A DNA stretch of 64,000 nucleotides from Luteibaculum sp964627445 (GTDB lineage Bacteria > Bacteroidota > Bacteroidia > Flavobacteriales_D > Luteibaculaceae). Made by a program: the position numbers and the translations under genes. Below, one piece after another: positions 1-8,672 of the stretch. The notes beneath the pieces were generated by a model, which did no database searches, was not told where the DNA came from, and worked only from the letters and a program-made list of their open reading frames with translations. The DNA lies in assembly GCA_964627445.1 (NCBI GenBank), contig CAZVJF010000003.1, positions 306,957-370,956 of the forward strand, read 5' to 3'. Positions within the stretch are counted from its first letter, which is position 1; each line of letters begins with the position of its first letter.

Positions 1-1
1 A

Positions 2-193
2 GAGGAAGAGCTCTTTAAGAAAATTAAAGACCGCTACGAAGAGCAAACAACACCGTACTACGCTGCCGCTCGCTTGTGGATTGATGCTATTATTGATCCT
101 TTAGATACCCGCAAATGGATTAGCCAAGGTATCCATGCAGCCAACCACGCTCCTATTGAAAAACCGTACAACGTTGGGGTGATACAGACTTAG
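2..193 (+). CDS. acyl-CoA carboxylase, carboxyltransferase (beta) subunit, C-terminal end (partial)
   Basis: An open frame enters from the left edge and stops at TAG 191-193, giving the last 63 residues. The tail contains YYAAARLWIDAIIDP and then HAPIEKPYNVGVIQT, the usual ending of biotin-dependent acyl-CoA carboxylase beta subunits (propionyl-, methylcrotonyl- or related CoA carboxylases) in Bacteroidota. Such subunits transfer carboxyl from biotin to an acyl-CoA in the cytoplasm. The substrate cannot be told from the tail. The N-terminal bulk lies outside the window. A strong bidirectional terminator follows directly. Confidence 0.8.
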   Translation, partial: EEELFKKIKDRYEEQTTPYYAAARLWIDAIIDPLDTRKWISQGIHAANHAPIEKPYNVGVIQT

Positions 194-213
194 CCCAACT
201 GCAGAACAAAAAC

Positions 214-253
214 AAAAAAGCCCGCGACCAAATAAGGTTGCGGGCTTTTTTAT
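214..253. terminator. bidirectional intrinsic terminator
   Basis: The arms GCCCGCGACC (220-229) and GGTTGCGGGC (236-245) pair with one G-T mismatch. An A-run lies on the left and a T-run on the right, so the hairpin can terminate both the carboxylase gene on the plus strand and the DUF2911 gene on the minus strand. Confidence 0.85.
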
Positions 254-273
254 TTAGAAGTTAGGGCTATGTC

Positions 274-1128
274 CTAGCTTTTAGATTTTGCCTTAGCAAT
301 TAGCTTTTCGTTTAGCGCTACGTAATCGTTGTTACCCGCTTCGGTAGCTGCTTTCTTTGATTTTCCAGCAGTTTCTATAGCTCCTTTGTAGTCTTTCAAG
401 TCGTACTGAATTTTAGCTTTTAGGTGCATAATCCAAAAACCCTGGTTTATTTTAAGTGCTTCATCCACGTAAGACAGTGCTTGACTTAAATTTTTCCCTA
501 CCTCCTGGTAATATGCTGCTGCATTATAATACGGTCTGTAGTTTGGTTCAGGGTTCATGAAAGCCTCAATTTGGGCTTGCATTTTCTCATCGGTGTTTAG
601 TGCAATAGGTACACGAACTTCCGTCATATCCCAACGTAGTACCAAGTCGCAACCATCAGGACGCAGTGCGTCAAACTGAATAGTGAAGGTTTCCACCACA
701 TCTTGTAGTTTATCTGGTGTTACCGTTACCCGAGCCGCGTCTTCTTCGCGCTTATAATCGCTTCCACCCGTACCCCAGTATGTTAAGTTATTGTGAAATA
801 TGATGGTCCAAGCAGATTCCGAAGGCACGGTGTACAATGCATACTTTCCTGCCTTAATTGGAGTTCCTGCTACTACTACGTCATCGGCAAATTCTATTTT
901 GGTGCTAGCGTTTGCTCCCGTGCGCCACATTTCGTTGTAGCGTACCAAGCCTCCAAATATTTCGCGTCCCTTTTTACTGGGTCTTGAGTACTCTAGGGAA
1001 ATTGTGGAAAGTCCAACTGCTTGCTCTACTTTAGCAACAGGACTTGGTGCAGGACGTTCAATAGTTTGTGCTTGCGAGGCAACCGTTAGGCCAAAAACAA
1101 GACTTAAAGTTGTAAACAACTTTTTCAT
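274..1128 (-). CDS. DUF2911 domain protein with C-terminal TPR-like region, exported
   Basis: The product is 284 aa. It has a signal peptide (MKKLFTTLSLVFGLTVASQAQ) and then a DUF2911 domain at about residues 25-170, with the family's SRPSKKGREIFGGLV and WRTGANASTKIEF blocks. Residues ~195-275 look like one or two TPR helical hairpins (YYNAAAYYQ, ALSYVDEALKIN, DYKGAIETAGKS). The family is common in Bacteroidota and has no assigned biochemical role; the signal peptide places it in the periplasm or outside. It is transcribed divergently from the T9SS protein at 1231, sharing a 102-bp upstream region, and ends at the terminator it shares with the carboxylase gene. Confidence 0.85.
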   Translation of the reverse strand: MKKLFTTLSLVFGLTVASQAQTIERPAPSPVAKVEQAVGLSTISLEYSRPSKKGREIFGGLVRYNEMWRTGANASTKIEFADDVVVAGTPIKAGKYALYTVPSESAWTIIFHNNLTYWGTGGSDYKREEDAARVTVTPDKLQDVVETFTIQFDALRPDGCDLVLRWDMTEVRVPIALNTDEKMQAQIEAFMNPEPNYRPYYNAAAYYQEVGKNLSQALSYVDEALKINQGFWIMHLKAKIQYDLKDYKGAIETAGKSKKAATEAGNNDYVALNEKLIAKAKSKS

Positions 1129-1230
1129 AGTTAGTTAGATTTTGATGTAAGGTTTAAAAGATCGGGTTTATTTTAACTCGGTAAATAACCTCCAAAATTC
1201 GTTATTTTGCAAAAGTAGATCCAGAAACGC

Positions 1231-3561
1231 ATGAATTTTAAGGTTCGACCGTTAGTATTCTTTCTTCTTAACAGTTTTTTAGTTTTCGCTGCGCATATAG
1301 TTAAAGGGCAAGCTACCAGCAACAGTCCTGTATGCGAAGGTGAAACACTAGAATTGAATGCCAATATCAACGCGAGCACGTACGCTTGGTCAGGGCCAGG
1401 GGGATTTTCATCAAATCAAGAAAATCCAACTATAACTGCGGTTCCTCAGTATACGGGCACCTTTACCTTGGTAGCTAGCGTCAATGGTAGCGACCAAACC
1501 TTTACGGTAGAGGTAACTGTAAATAACAAACCCGCACAGCCGCAAGTAGATAACCGTGATGCGTGTCGTGGCGAAACGTTAACCATTGCACCCAACAACC
1601 CGAACCCCGATGTGCAGTACCGTTGGAATTTACCCGGGGGCAACCAAACCAATGGCAATTCCATCAGCGTAAACACCAACACTGGCGGTGGTACCTATCA
1701 AGTTACTGCTACAAACCCGAACACGGGTTGCGAAAGCAATACGGAGGTTTTCAACATTACCGTGTACAACACACCGCAGCAAGGCACTTTTAGCGGTGCT
1801 ACAGATATTTGTGAAGGTGAAGATTTAGTACTGAACGCAACCAATACCCAAGGGAATACCGTAACGTGGCGCTTGCCCAACGAAACTGAAATCCAAAACA
1901 ACCAGTTGTTCGTTGCCAATATGGATGAGAGTAAATCGGGTTCATACACGCTTCGGTTGAGTAACCCAGGATGTGCAGGCCCAGAACGCAACATCCAGGT
2001 GGATGTTGTAAATGCACCAACTGGCTTATCCATTACGGGCGATACCGCATTTTGTGAAGGCGACCCGATTAATTTATCGGTTGCCTACAGCGGTGGCAGT
2101 CTGAACCGCGCCAACTTCCTTTGGTCGGGACCCAATAATTTCTTTAGCAACAACAGAACAATAGGCCCAAATGCTGGCCCGGCTACCGCGGGTACCTACC
2201 AGGTTACCGTTACCGTAGATCCCAGTGCTACCGATGGACGGCAGTGTACATCCGATCCTGTGACAACAGAAATCGAGGTTTTTGAAGTACCCCAAAACCC
2301 TACATTGAACGCTATTCCTGGAATTGACGCCAACGATAGCGTCTTGGCTTGCGAGTTGGATGAGGTAACCATCTTTGAAGCCAACAACGCAGGCAGCAAT
2401 GCCACATTTAACTGGGAAGGCCCCAATGGCACGGTTACCACAGACACCTTATATTTTGAGGAAATTAGCTTGGATGATGTTGGTTCTTACGAACTAACCG
2501 TAGTCAACGGTCCTTGCTCTAGCAGCGTGGCCCCGTTTGCCATTGGTTTGACAGAAGTTCCCGTTGTAACCAACTACGACATGCCAGAAACCCTCTGCGA
2601 TAGTACCGAGTTAATGGTGATCCCCGAGGCAGATAAGGATTACGATTACACCTGGATACGCCAGGGGGATACGCTTTCTGTGGCAGATACTTTAGTGATC
2701 GATACGGTGGTACGCGATACACACTTTGGAGAATGGCTTGTAGTACCCAGTTTTTTTGGTTGCGAAGCAAAACCCGACACCATCGATGTGAATATCCTCA
2801 GAAAAATTCGCGACCCGCAGGTAGTACACGTAGATCCAGAGCTCCAGTGCGAGGACAATGATATGTTCCTAAACACCGGAACTGCAGACTCCGCCACATT
2901 CTTTTGGTCGGGCCCCGATGACTTCTTCTACATTGGGTTCAGCAACGATTTCCAAAACGTTAAAATTGATAGTGCGGGATTGGAAAATACCGGAGTCTAC
3001 ACGGTGATCGTATCCAACCTTTGCGGTTCCGACACAGGAAGCGCCTTCGTAAGAGTCCTTCCAAGACCCCAAGTGGAATTATTTGGAGACACAGGCATCT
3101 GCGATTACGAAACCACAGAAATTTATTTTGAAGCCTTAAATAGCGAATTAGACAGCCTCTTTTTTGATTGGAGCACGGGTGACACCACCAGTCGTGTAAC
3201 GCTTGAAAGAACAGGCGAATACGCCCTTACCATAACCAATGAGTTCAACTGCGAGTTGAAACGTCCTGTAGTTATTACCGATGAGTGCGATCCCATTGTT
3301 TACGTTCCAAACGCGTTCTCCCCGAATGGTGACGGCTTAAACGACAGGTTTGAAGTCTTCCCACACAACGTGCGCTTTTTTGAAATGTGGATTTACACTG
3401 CCACAGGTGATCTGATCTCCTATTCAGAAGATCCAGACTATGCCTGGGATGGTGGAGACGCCCCAAAAGGCATGTACTTTTACCGGGTAGTGTATACGGG
3501 GTACCGCGATGGGGAGTTATCCACCCAAGAGGTACGTGGCTCCGTGCAGTTGATTCGTTAA
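1231..3561 (+). CDS. large secreted Ig-like repeat protein with T9SS type B (gliding motility-associated) C-terminal domain
   Basis: The product is 776 aa. Residues 1-27 form a signal peptide ending around VKGQ. They are followed by about seven ~85-residue Ig/PKD-like repeats, each opening with a C-E-G-E/D motif (CEGETLELNA, CEGEDLVLNA, CEGDPINLSV) and containing WSGP or W-P-N turns. The last ~90 residues begin VYVPNAFSPNGDGLND, the signature of the gliding motility-associated C-terminal domain that directs export through T9SS and surface attachment. No enzymatic domain is visible, so an adhesin-like or structural surface role is inferred. It is a stand-alone gene, divergent from DUF2911 and followed by msrA 60 bp later. 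Confidence 0.85.
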   Translation: MNFKVRPLVFFLLNSFLVFAAHIVKGQATSNSPVCEGETLELNANINASTYAWSGPGGFSSNQENPTITAVPQYTGTFTLVASVNGSDQTFTVEVTVNNKPAQPQVDNRDACRGETLTIAPNNPNPDVQYRWNLPGGNQTNGNSISVNTNTGGGTYQVTATNPNTGCESNTEVFNITVYNTPQQGTFSGATDICEGEDLVLNATNTQGNTVTWRLPNETEIQNNQLFVANMDESKSGSYTLRLSNPGCAGPERNIQVDVVNAPTGLSITGDTAFCEGDPINLSVAYSGGSLNRANFLWSGPNNFFSNNRTIGPNAGPATAGTYQVTVTVDPSATDGRQCTSDPVTTEIEVFEVPQNPTLNAIPGIDANDSVLACELDEVTIFEANNAGSNATFNWEGPNGTVTTDTLYFEEISLDDVGSYELTVVNGPCSSSVAPFAIGLTEVPVVTNYDMPETLCDSTELMVIPEADKDYDYTWIRQGDTLSVADTLVIDTVVRDTHFGEWLVVPSFFGCEAKPDTIDVNILRKIRDPQVVHVDPELQCEDNDMFLNTGTADSATFFWSGPDDFFYIGFSNDFQNVKIDSAGLENTGVYTVIVSNLCGSDTGSAFVRVLPRPQVELFGDTGICDYETTEIYFEALNSELDSLFFDWSTGDTTSRVTLERTGEYALTITNEFNCELKRPVVITDECDPIVYVPNAFSPNGDGLNDRFEVFPHNVRFFEMWIYTATGDLISYSEDPDYAWDGGDAPKGMYFYRVVYTGYRDGELSTQEVRGSVQLIR

Positions 3562-3609
3562 AATTTCTGATGTAACTCTGTACGAGGAACCAATCCAGCC
3601 ATTCTTGCG

Positions 3610-3617
3610 TATTTTTG
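3610..3617 (+). promoter_or_regulatory. -7 promoter box (TATTTTTG) for msrA
   Basis: TATTTTTG matches the Bacteroidota -7 consensus TAnnTTTG exactly and lies only 4 bp before the msrA ATG. Transcription would start at or next to the start codon, implying a leaderless or nearly leaderless mRNA. No convincing -33 TTTG was found. Confidence 0.45.
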
Positions 3618-3621
3618 CTCC

Positions 3622-4170
3622 ATGGAAAAAGTTACTTTCGGAGCAGGTTGTTTCTGGTGCATTGAAGCCGTTTTCAATGAAATTGAAGGGGTAACCCACG
3701 TAGAACCAGGTTATGCGGGTGGTCACACCAAAAATCCATCCTACCGCGATGTGGTTACGGGCTCAACTGGACATGCCGAGGTGATACGAGCTCACTACGA
3801 TCCTAGCGTGGTTTCTTTCCAAAAACTCTTGGAAGTTTTTTTCAAAATCCACGATCCAACAACGCTCAATCGCCAAGGAAACGATATTGGTACGCAATAC
3901 CGTTCTGCGATCTTTTACCACACCGATGCGCAAAAAGAAGAGGCAGAAAAGGCCATTGCGCTTTTAAACGAATCGGGGGCGTACCGATCTAAGATTGTAA
4001 CCGAGGTAGTGCCAATCAACAATTACACTACGGCCGAAGATTACCACACCGCCTATTATGAAAATAACCAGGACCAGCCGTATTGCTCTTTAGTGATCAA
4101 ACCCAAGCTGGAGAAATTTAGAACTGCTTTCTCAGAATTAACACACAGTAAACACAGCAGCAACAACTAG
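3622..4170 (+). CDS. msrA: peptide-methionine (S)-S-oxide reductase MsrA
   Basis: The product is 182 aa, typical for a stand-alone MsrA. The N-terminus carries the catalytic GCFWC motif with Cys10 as the nucleophile; the family blocks GYAGGHTKNPSYRDVVTGSTGHAE and GTQYRSAIFY follow. The enzyme reduces the S-epimer of methionine sulfoxide in proteins and free methionine in the cytoplasm, using thioredoxin. There is no signal peptide and no fused MsrB domain. The closest C-terminal cysteine is in QPYCSL, a possible resolving residue. The gene sits between two T9SS cargo genes, 30 bp before the next start. Confidence 0.95.
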   Translation: MEKVTFGAGCFWCIEAVFNEIEGVTHVEPGYAGGHTKNPSYRDVVTGSTGHAEVIRAHYDPSVVSFQKLLEVFFKIHDPTTLNRQGNDIGTQYRSAIFYHTDAQKEEAEKAIALLNESGAYRSKIVTEVVPINNYTTAEDYHTAYYENNQDQPYCSLVIKPKLEKFRTAFSELTHSKHSSNN

Positions 4171-4200
4171 CAACTACTTTTGTGGCCTTTTGCCACAGCT

Positions 4201-6978
4201 ATGAAGTACCTTGCTTTTATCTGCACATTTTGCCTTGGTTTTAGTGCAACAGCACAAATAACGTATACAGCGCTAAGCAAACACTCGCGCTGGGAATATA
4301 ACAACCAAGATGCCGAGCTAACAGGCCAGTTCAACACCCCCTTTTTTACAGACAACCCCTTACTTTACAACGAGGACGACTGGCAAACAAACCGTGCTCC
4401 ACTAGGGTATGGGTATACTAATTTGAATACCAACGTTGCAGATAGTTCCTTATCTGAAACAACACACACCTACTACTTCATCAATGACGAAGCGTTGTTT
4501 TTATACAGAGCGCCCAACATTGATAGCGTTTTTCTAAACATATCTTACGATGACGGCTTTGTGGCTTACCTAAACGGTGTAGAGGTTGCCCGTAGAAATA
4601 TGGCTCCCGTTCACACCTCCAACACTGCAGCCTCTTCCAAGCATCCAGCTAGCTCTTACGAGAAAATAGATATTTCGGCCTTCAAGTATCTATTAGCACC
4701 ACTTAATTATGTCGATAACGTTTTGGCTATTGAGGTGCACCAAAGTGAGCCCGCAGACGACAGCCTGTTTTTCGATGCAAGCCTAACCTATGTGGTAAAT
4801 GCAGAAGAGAGCCCTGTAGACCTTGTTACTATGGGACCTTACCTGAACATGGGCACGCCTTCGAGCGCTATAGTGCGTTGGTACACCAACAACCCTACCC
4901 CTTCGGTGCTGAGTTACGGTACAGATCCATTGAATTTAGACAGTACTATCACCCTATCTGCTGACACCCGAGAGCATATCGTAAACGTGACCGGTTTAGA
5001 ACCCGACACGAAGTATTATTACAGCATAGACGGAGTTCCCTCCTACGTCAATATACCCACCGACCAGTACTTCTTTACTTCACCAGAAAAAGATGCTAAA
5101 GCCGATGCCAGAATATGGGTTTTGGGAGATTTTGGGGTACTGTTGCCTACCCAGTTTATTGTATACCAAGACTACCTATTGCGCAACGCAGGTCAGGAAA
5201 CAGATTTATGGATGTGGCTTGGAGACAACGCTTACGATAAAGGAACTTTTGCGGAATACCAAACCAACGTTTTTGCGGTATACCCCCAAGTACTTAAAAA
5301 CCACATGTTATTGCCCTCTTTGGGAAATCACGATGTAAAGGCATGCCAAACCTTGATTGATGAGGGACCCTATTTTGATATGTTTAGCTTGCCTTCCCAA
5401 GGAGAAGCGGGCGGAGTGCCTTCGGGTACCGAGGCATACTACTCTTACGACCACGGAGACATCCATTTTATTTGCTTAGAAAGCACGGACAACAACAGAA
5501 TGCCTGGAGGTAAAATGTTGACATGGTTAAAAGAAGACCTCCAAGCGAACACTGCAAAATGGACGGTTGCCTTCTGGCATCATCCGCCCTATAGCAAAGG
5601 AACACACGATTCGGATACCGATGGCCGCATGACAGAAATGCGCACTGAGGTGAACCCTTTGCTGGAGAAATATGGTGTGGATCTGGTTTTGACCGGACAC
5701 AGCCACGACTACGAGCGTAGTTACCTTATTGATGAGCACTACGGACTTAGCGAGACCTTTGATCCCGACTCCCATGCCGTAGGCGGGTTGCGAACGGGAG
5801 CTTTAGACACGGACGAAATATACAGGAAGCCCAAAAGACGAGTTGGAAACCGGGGAACCGTGTATGCTGTGGTGGGTGCTGGTGGCTCTATATACGATGA
5901 GGGTTCTATGGATCATGCAGCAATGCACTACAACAGCATCATCCCGGGATCGATGATATTAGAGATAAACGGGGACACCCTGAAGGCCTCGTACATAAAC
6001 GTTAGCCGTCCCTTATCCAACGAAGACGAGTTCTACATAATTAAGGAGGACCAAAACCTTCCTTGCGTAGCTAACCTAAACCTACCAGACACCGTGCTAC
6101 TTTGCAATGGCCAAACCGAACAAATAGGTGTTGCAGATACGTACTGGTCTTACCACTGGAATACTGGTGAAACAACACCAGTCTTAAATATAGACAGTGC
6201 GGGCAGTTATGTTCTTACCGCTCAAGTTTTTGAAGGGTGTGAAATTATCGATACAACGGTAGCCGTTGCGGCAGGCCTAAATATTACGCACAGTATTAAT
6301 CCACCCCGTTTCTGCGAAGGAGATAGTATGTTACTTAGCGCCAATACAACCGCCAATGATGTACTATGGTCTACAAGCCAAACCACCAAAGACATTTGGG
6401 TTTCCTCTGGCGGCACATACAGCGTTACCGCATCGTACTCGAATTGTAGCATTACCGATAGTATTGGAGTAGTGATGGACTCTGCATTAACCATCAACTG
6501 GATCGTTCCCGATACCCTACTCGAATTGGGTACTCCCGATGTTTTTAAGGATATTACACCCAATGTACAAGACCGCGTATGGAACTTTGGAAACGGGACC
6601 ACATCTACCCTAGATAGCGTAACTGTGACCTACTTCAACACGGGAGACTACACGGTAGCACTCGATGTATTTAACCCCACTTGCAGCGATACGCGCCAAC
6701 AAGGGTTTACTGTTAGTCAAACGTCTAGGGTGGCTACATTAAACAATTCGATGTTTTCGGTTACCCCAAACCCATTTAAGGATTACGTGGATATCCAACT
6801 AAAACAAAATGGAGTAACGACTATTGCGTTAATGGATGTCAGCGGAAAGGTTTTGGAAGAGCGTGAACCAAAGCAAGATACCCTAAGGCTATCTTTAGGT
6901 GATTTGGAATCTGGAACCTATTTCTTGGTTTTTAGAACTGCACAAGGGGTACAATCGGTGATGCTTCAAAAGCAATAA
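4201..6978 (+). CDS. secreted purple acid phosphatase-like metallophosphoesterase with T9SS type A sorting domain
   Basis: The product is 925 aa from ATG 4201, chosen over an upstream TTG because MKYLAFICTFCLGFSATAQ is a clean signal peptide. Residues ~20-200 look like a jelly-roll or carbohydrate-binding-like domain. Residues ~205-300 are an FN3-like N-domain of purple acid phosphatases. The calcineurin-like core follows, with its metal ligands visible in order: GDFG, GDNAY, GNHD, HHPP, GHSHDYER. Two Ig/PKD-like modules come next (FGNGTTSTLDS near residue 800). The last ~75 residues (VTPNPFKDYVDI, LMDVSGKVL, GTYFLVF) form a type A T9SS sorting domain. It is likely a surface or secreted phosphoesterase that scavenges phosphate; the substrate is unknown. 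Confidence 0.88.
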   Translation: MKYLAFICTFCLGFSATAQITYTALSKHSRWEYNNQDAELTGQFNTPFFTDNPLLYNEDDWQTNRAPLGYGYTNLNTNVADSSLSETTHTYYFINDEALFLYRAPNIDSVFLNISYDDGFVAYLNGVEVARRNMAPVHTSNTAASSKHPASSYEKIDISAFKYLLAPLNYVDNVLAIEVHQSEPADDSLFFDASLTYVVNAEESPVDLVTMGPYLNMGTPSSAIVRWYTNNPTPSVLSYGTDPLNLDSTITLSADTREHIVNVTGLEPDTKYYYSIDGVPSYVNIPTDQYFFTSPEKDAKADARIWVLGDFGVLLPTQFIVYQDYLLRNAGQETDLWMWLGDNAYDKGTFAEYQTNVFAVYPQVLKNHMLLPSLGNHDVKACQTLIDEGPYFDMFSLPSQGEAGGVPSGTEAYYSYDHGDIHFICLESTDNNRMPGGKMLTWLKEDLQANTAKWTVAFWHHPPYSKGTHDSDTDGRMTEMRTEVNPLLEKYGVDLVLTGHSHDYERSYLIDEHYGLSETFDPDSHAVGGLRTGALDTDEIYRKPKRRVGNRGTVYAVVGAGGSIYDEGSMDHAAMHYNSIIPGSMILEINGDTLKASYINVSRPLSNEDEFYIIKEDQNLPCVANLNLPDTVLLCNGQTEQIGVADTYWSYHWNTGETTPVLNIDSAGSYVLTAQVFEGCEIIDTTVAVAAGLNITHSINPPRFCEGDSMLLSANTTANDVLWSTSQTTKDIWVSSGGTYSVTASYSNCSITDSIGVVMDSALTINWIVPDTLLELGTPDVFKDITPNVQDRVWNFGNGTTSTLDSVTVTYFNTGDYTVALDVFNPTCSDTRQQGFTVSQTSRVATLNNSMFSVTPNPFKDYVDIQLKQNGVTTIALMDVSGKVLEEREPKQDTLRLSLGDLESGTYFLVFRTAQGVQSVMLQKQ

Positions 6979-7367
6979 AAAAAGGAAGGAGCCGAATACT
7001 CTTTTGAACAAACCCAAATCCACCATTCGCTACTCGCAAATATTAAAGAGTACCAGCTCCTTCGCCCAACTTATTGTATGTGATGTCATTCTCTGACTAT
7101 CAATCACTTAAATAAACTAAATAAGGAGCTACGAAGTTGCGGAATTGGTGTTATTATTTTAAAATTTCATATGGTATGACTAAGGGTCACGACCAATGGC
7201 ATTTTCCTACACGTGAAGGGTAAATGCCGTTCGATGAAATTGGAGCACGGTCCACCAACTCGTTTTACTCCTTGCAACAGCTTAAGTAATTAACCTACTT
7301 ACTTTTAGATAATGTGCTGGATTATGGCTATTCTTAAGCCAACCATGTTCACAAAACGGAAACTGTC
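6979..7367. other. gene-free 389-bp region with two imperfect hairpins
   Basis: No coding frame is convincing here. Just after the phosphoesterase stop, an imperfect inverted repeat pairs GGAGCCGAATACTCTTT (6988-7004) with AAAGAGTACCAGCTCC (7045-7060) around a ~40-nt loop. A second pairs GGCATTTTCCT with AGGGTAAATGCC (7198-7229). The first may be a weak terminator of the preceding gene. The rest could be a leader or small RNA for the downstream holin-like gene, but I do not recognise a known RNA family. Confidence 0.35.
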
Positions 7368-7718
7368 ATGCGCCTTATCCTAAGACTAATCATAAACGCA
7401 TTAGTAATTCTTGCCATGTCGCATTGGTTTAGCGGCATCCAGGTAAATAATTTTTTAACTGCGGTTGGAGTTGCCGTGGTATTGGCCATTTTGAATGTGA
7501 TCATAAAACCCATTTTGGTCATTGTAACCATACCCGTTACCATTTTAACACTGGGCTTATTTCTAATTATCATCAACGCATTTATGGTAATTCTAGCAAG
7601 CTCTCTAATGCCTGGATTTACAGTTGTTGGATGGTGGCCTGCCATTCTGTTCAGCTTGATTTTGAGTTTTATGAACGCTTTGTTAGAACAGGATCGTGGT
7701 ACCAACCCCGAAGAGTAA
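7368..7718 (+). CDS. phage holin family 4-like membrane protein (Phage_holin_4_2 type)
   Basis: The product is 116 aa, almost entirely hydrophobic, with four predicted membrane segments (residues ~5-22, 28-50, 55-77, 84-106). It carries the family's typical NVIIKPILVIVTIPVTILTLG stretch in the middle. Despite the phage name, members are single-copy chromosomal genes across many bacteria and are not evidence of a prophage. The role is unknown; it sits in the inner membrane. The gene stands alone between two secreted-protein genes, with no lysis or phage genes nearby. Confidence 0.85.
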   Translation: MRLILRLIINALVILAMSHWFSGIQVNNFLTAVGVAVVLAILNVIIKPILVIVTIPVTILTLGLFLIIINAFMVILASSLMPGFTVVGWWPAILFSLILSFMNALLEQDRGTNPEE

Positions 7719-7803
7719 GCTTAACAGCAACTTAATCGACTCCATACAATATAGTGATAGCTATCGTGGACTTTTGTGCTTGCAATAAGCGTTAGAAAAG
7801 CCC

Positions 7804-8652
7804 ATGCGATACTTACTTTGTACCTTACTAATAGCCGTTGCCGTTGCAGTTTACGGCCAACAGGAAACAGTATATCTGTGGAATTTCAATGCAGAGTCCT
7901 TAACCCCTAGTGTTAGCAGCGGTGCAACAACCCCTACACTATCGCTTGTAGGCGGCACTTCTAGTACTTTTGTTTCAGGAGGGGTAAATGGTGGATCTAC
8001 CGATAGCAGCGAAACGAATCGAGCACTCAATACCACCAATTATCCAGAGTCGATGATGGCACCGCGCACCGCTGGAATTCAAATAGCGTTTGATGCCACA
8101 CAATTGCAAAACCTATCTTTTTCTTTTGATGTACGCGCTAGTAATACGGCTGCAAACCAACTACAGGTGCAGTACAGTACAAACAATCAGGATTGGCAAA
8201 ATGTAACTGCATTAACTATAGATTCTGGCACTACTTGGCGCAGTTTTTCAACGCCACTCAACAATTTTGTAAGCGGTTCCTCGGACAATTTTATTCGTGT
8301 AGTTACCGATTTCTCGGGCAATGATTATGCCCCAGCAAACAGCAATAGCAATTACGGACCCGGTGGCACGTTGCGTTACGACATGATACGGTTTGCTGCA
8401 GATCCTGTTAGCAGCATTCAAGAAAAAAAAGATCAGCCGTGGTTTGTAGCCTCTGTTGAAAATAATATTCTGCGTATTTCTGCTGGCAACAGGGTTACAA
8501 GCCTGAAGCTTATGGACATTACGGGCGCTATTATTACGCAATGGGATACGAAGCAACAGCAAGCGCTGCAAACTACCTTGCCTGCAAGCGGTATGTATTT
8601 TCTTATTGCCTTGGACGGAACGCACTTTTACACCCAAAAAATTTCGCACTAG
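7804..8652 (+). CDS. secreted protein with T9SS type A-like C-terminus
   Basis: The product is 282 aa. The signal peptide MRYLLCTLLIAVAVAVYGQ is followed by a ~190-residue beta-rich domain containing a QYSTNNQDWQNVT segment, reminiscent of jelly-roll or discoidin-like modules. The end (LKLMDITGAIITQW, SGMYFLIALDGTHFYTQKISH) fits a type A sorting domain, although the usual PNP motif at its start is missing. No catalytic motif is visible. The next gene begins 20 bp later and also encodes a T9SS protein with a similar N-terminal domain, so the two may be co-transcribed. Confidence 0.75.
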   Translation: MRYLLCTLLIAVAVAVYGQQETVYLWNFNAESLTPSVSSGATTPTLSLVGGTSSTFVSGGVNGGSTDSSETNRALNTTNYPESMMAPRTAGIQIAFDATQLQNLSFSFDVRASNTAANQLQVQYSTNNQDWQNVTALTIDSGTTWRSFSTPLNNFVSGSSDNFIRVVTDFSGNDYAPANSNSNYGPGGTLRYDMIRFAADPVSSIQEKKDQPWFVASVENNILRISAGNRVTSLKLMDITGAIITQWDTKQQQALQTTLPASGMYFLIALDGTHFYTQKISH

Positions 8653-8672
8653 CAACCTCTTATTTCTCCTAG

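Noticed and set aside
7349..7705. 118-aa open frame on the minus strand opposite the holin-like gene
   Set aside because: It is the mirror of a hydrophobic gene, has biased composition and no recognisable domain. The plus-strand product matches a known family.
7368..7718. Prophage remnant inferred from the holin-family gene
   Set aside because: Holin-4-like proteins are normal chromosomal genes in many bacteria, and no other phage gene is nearby.
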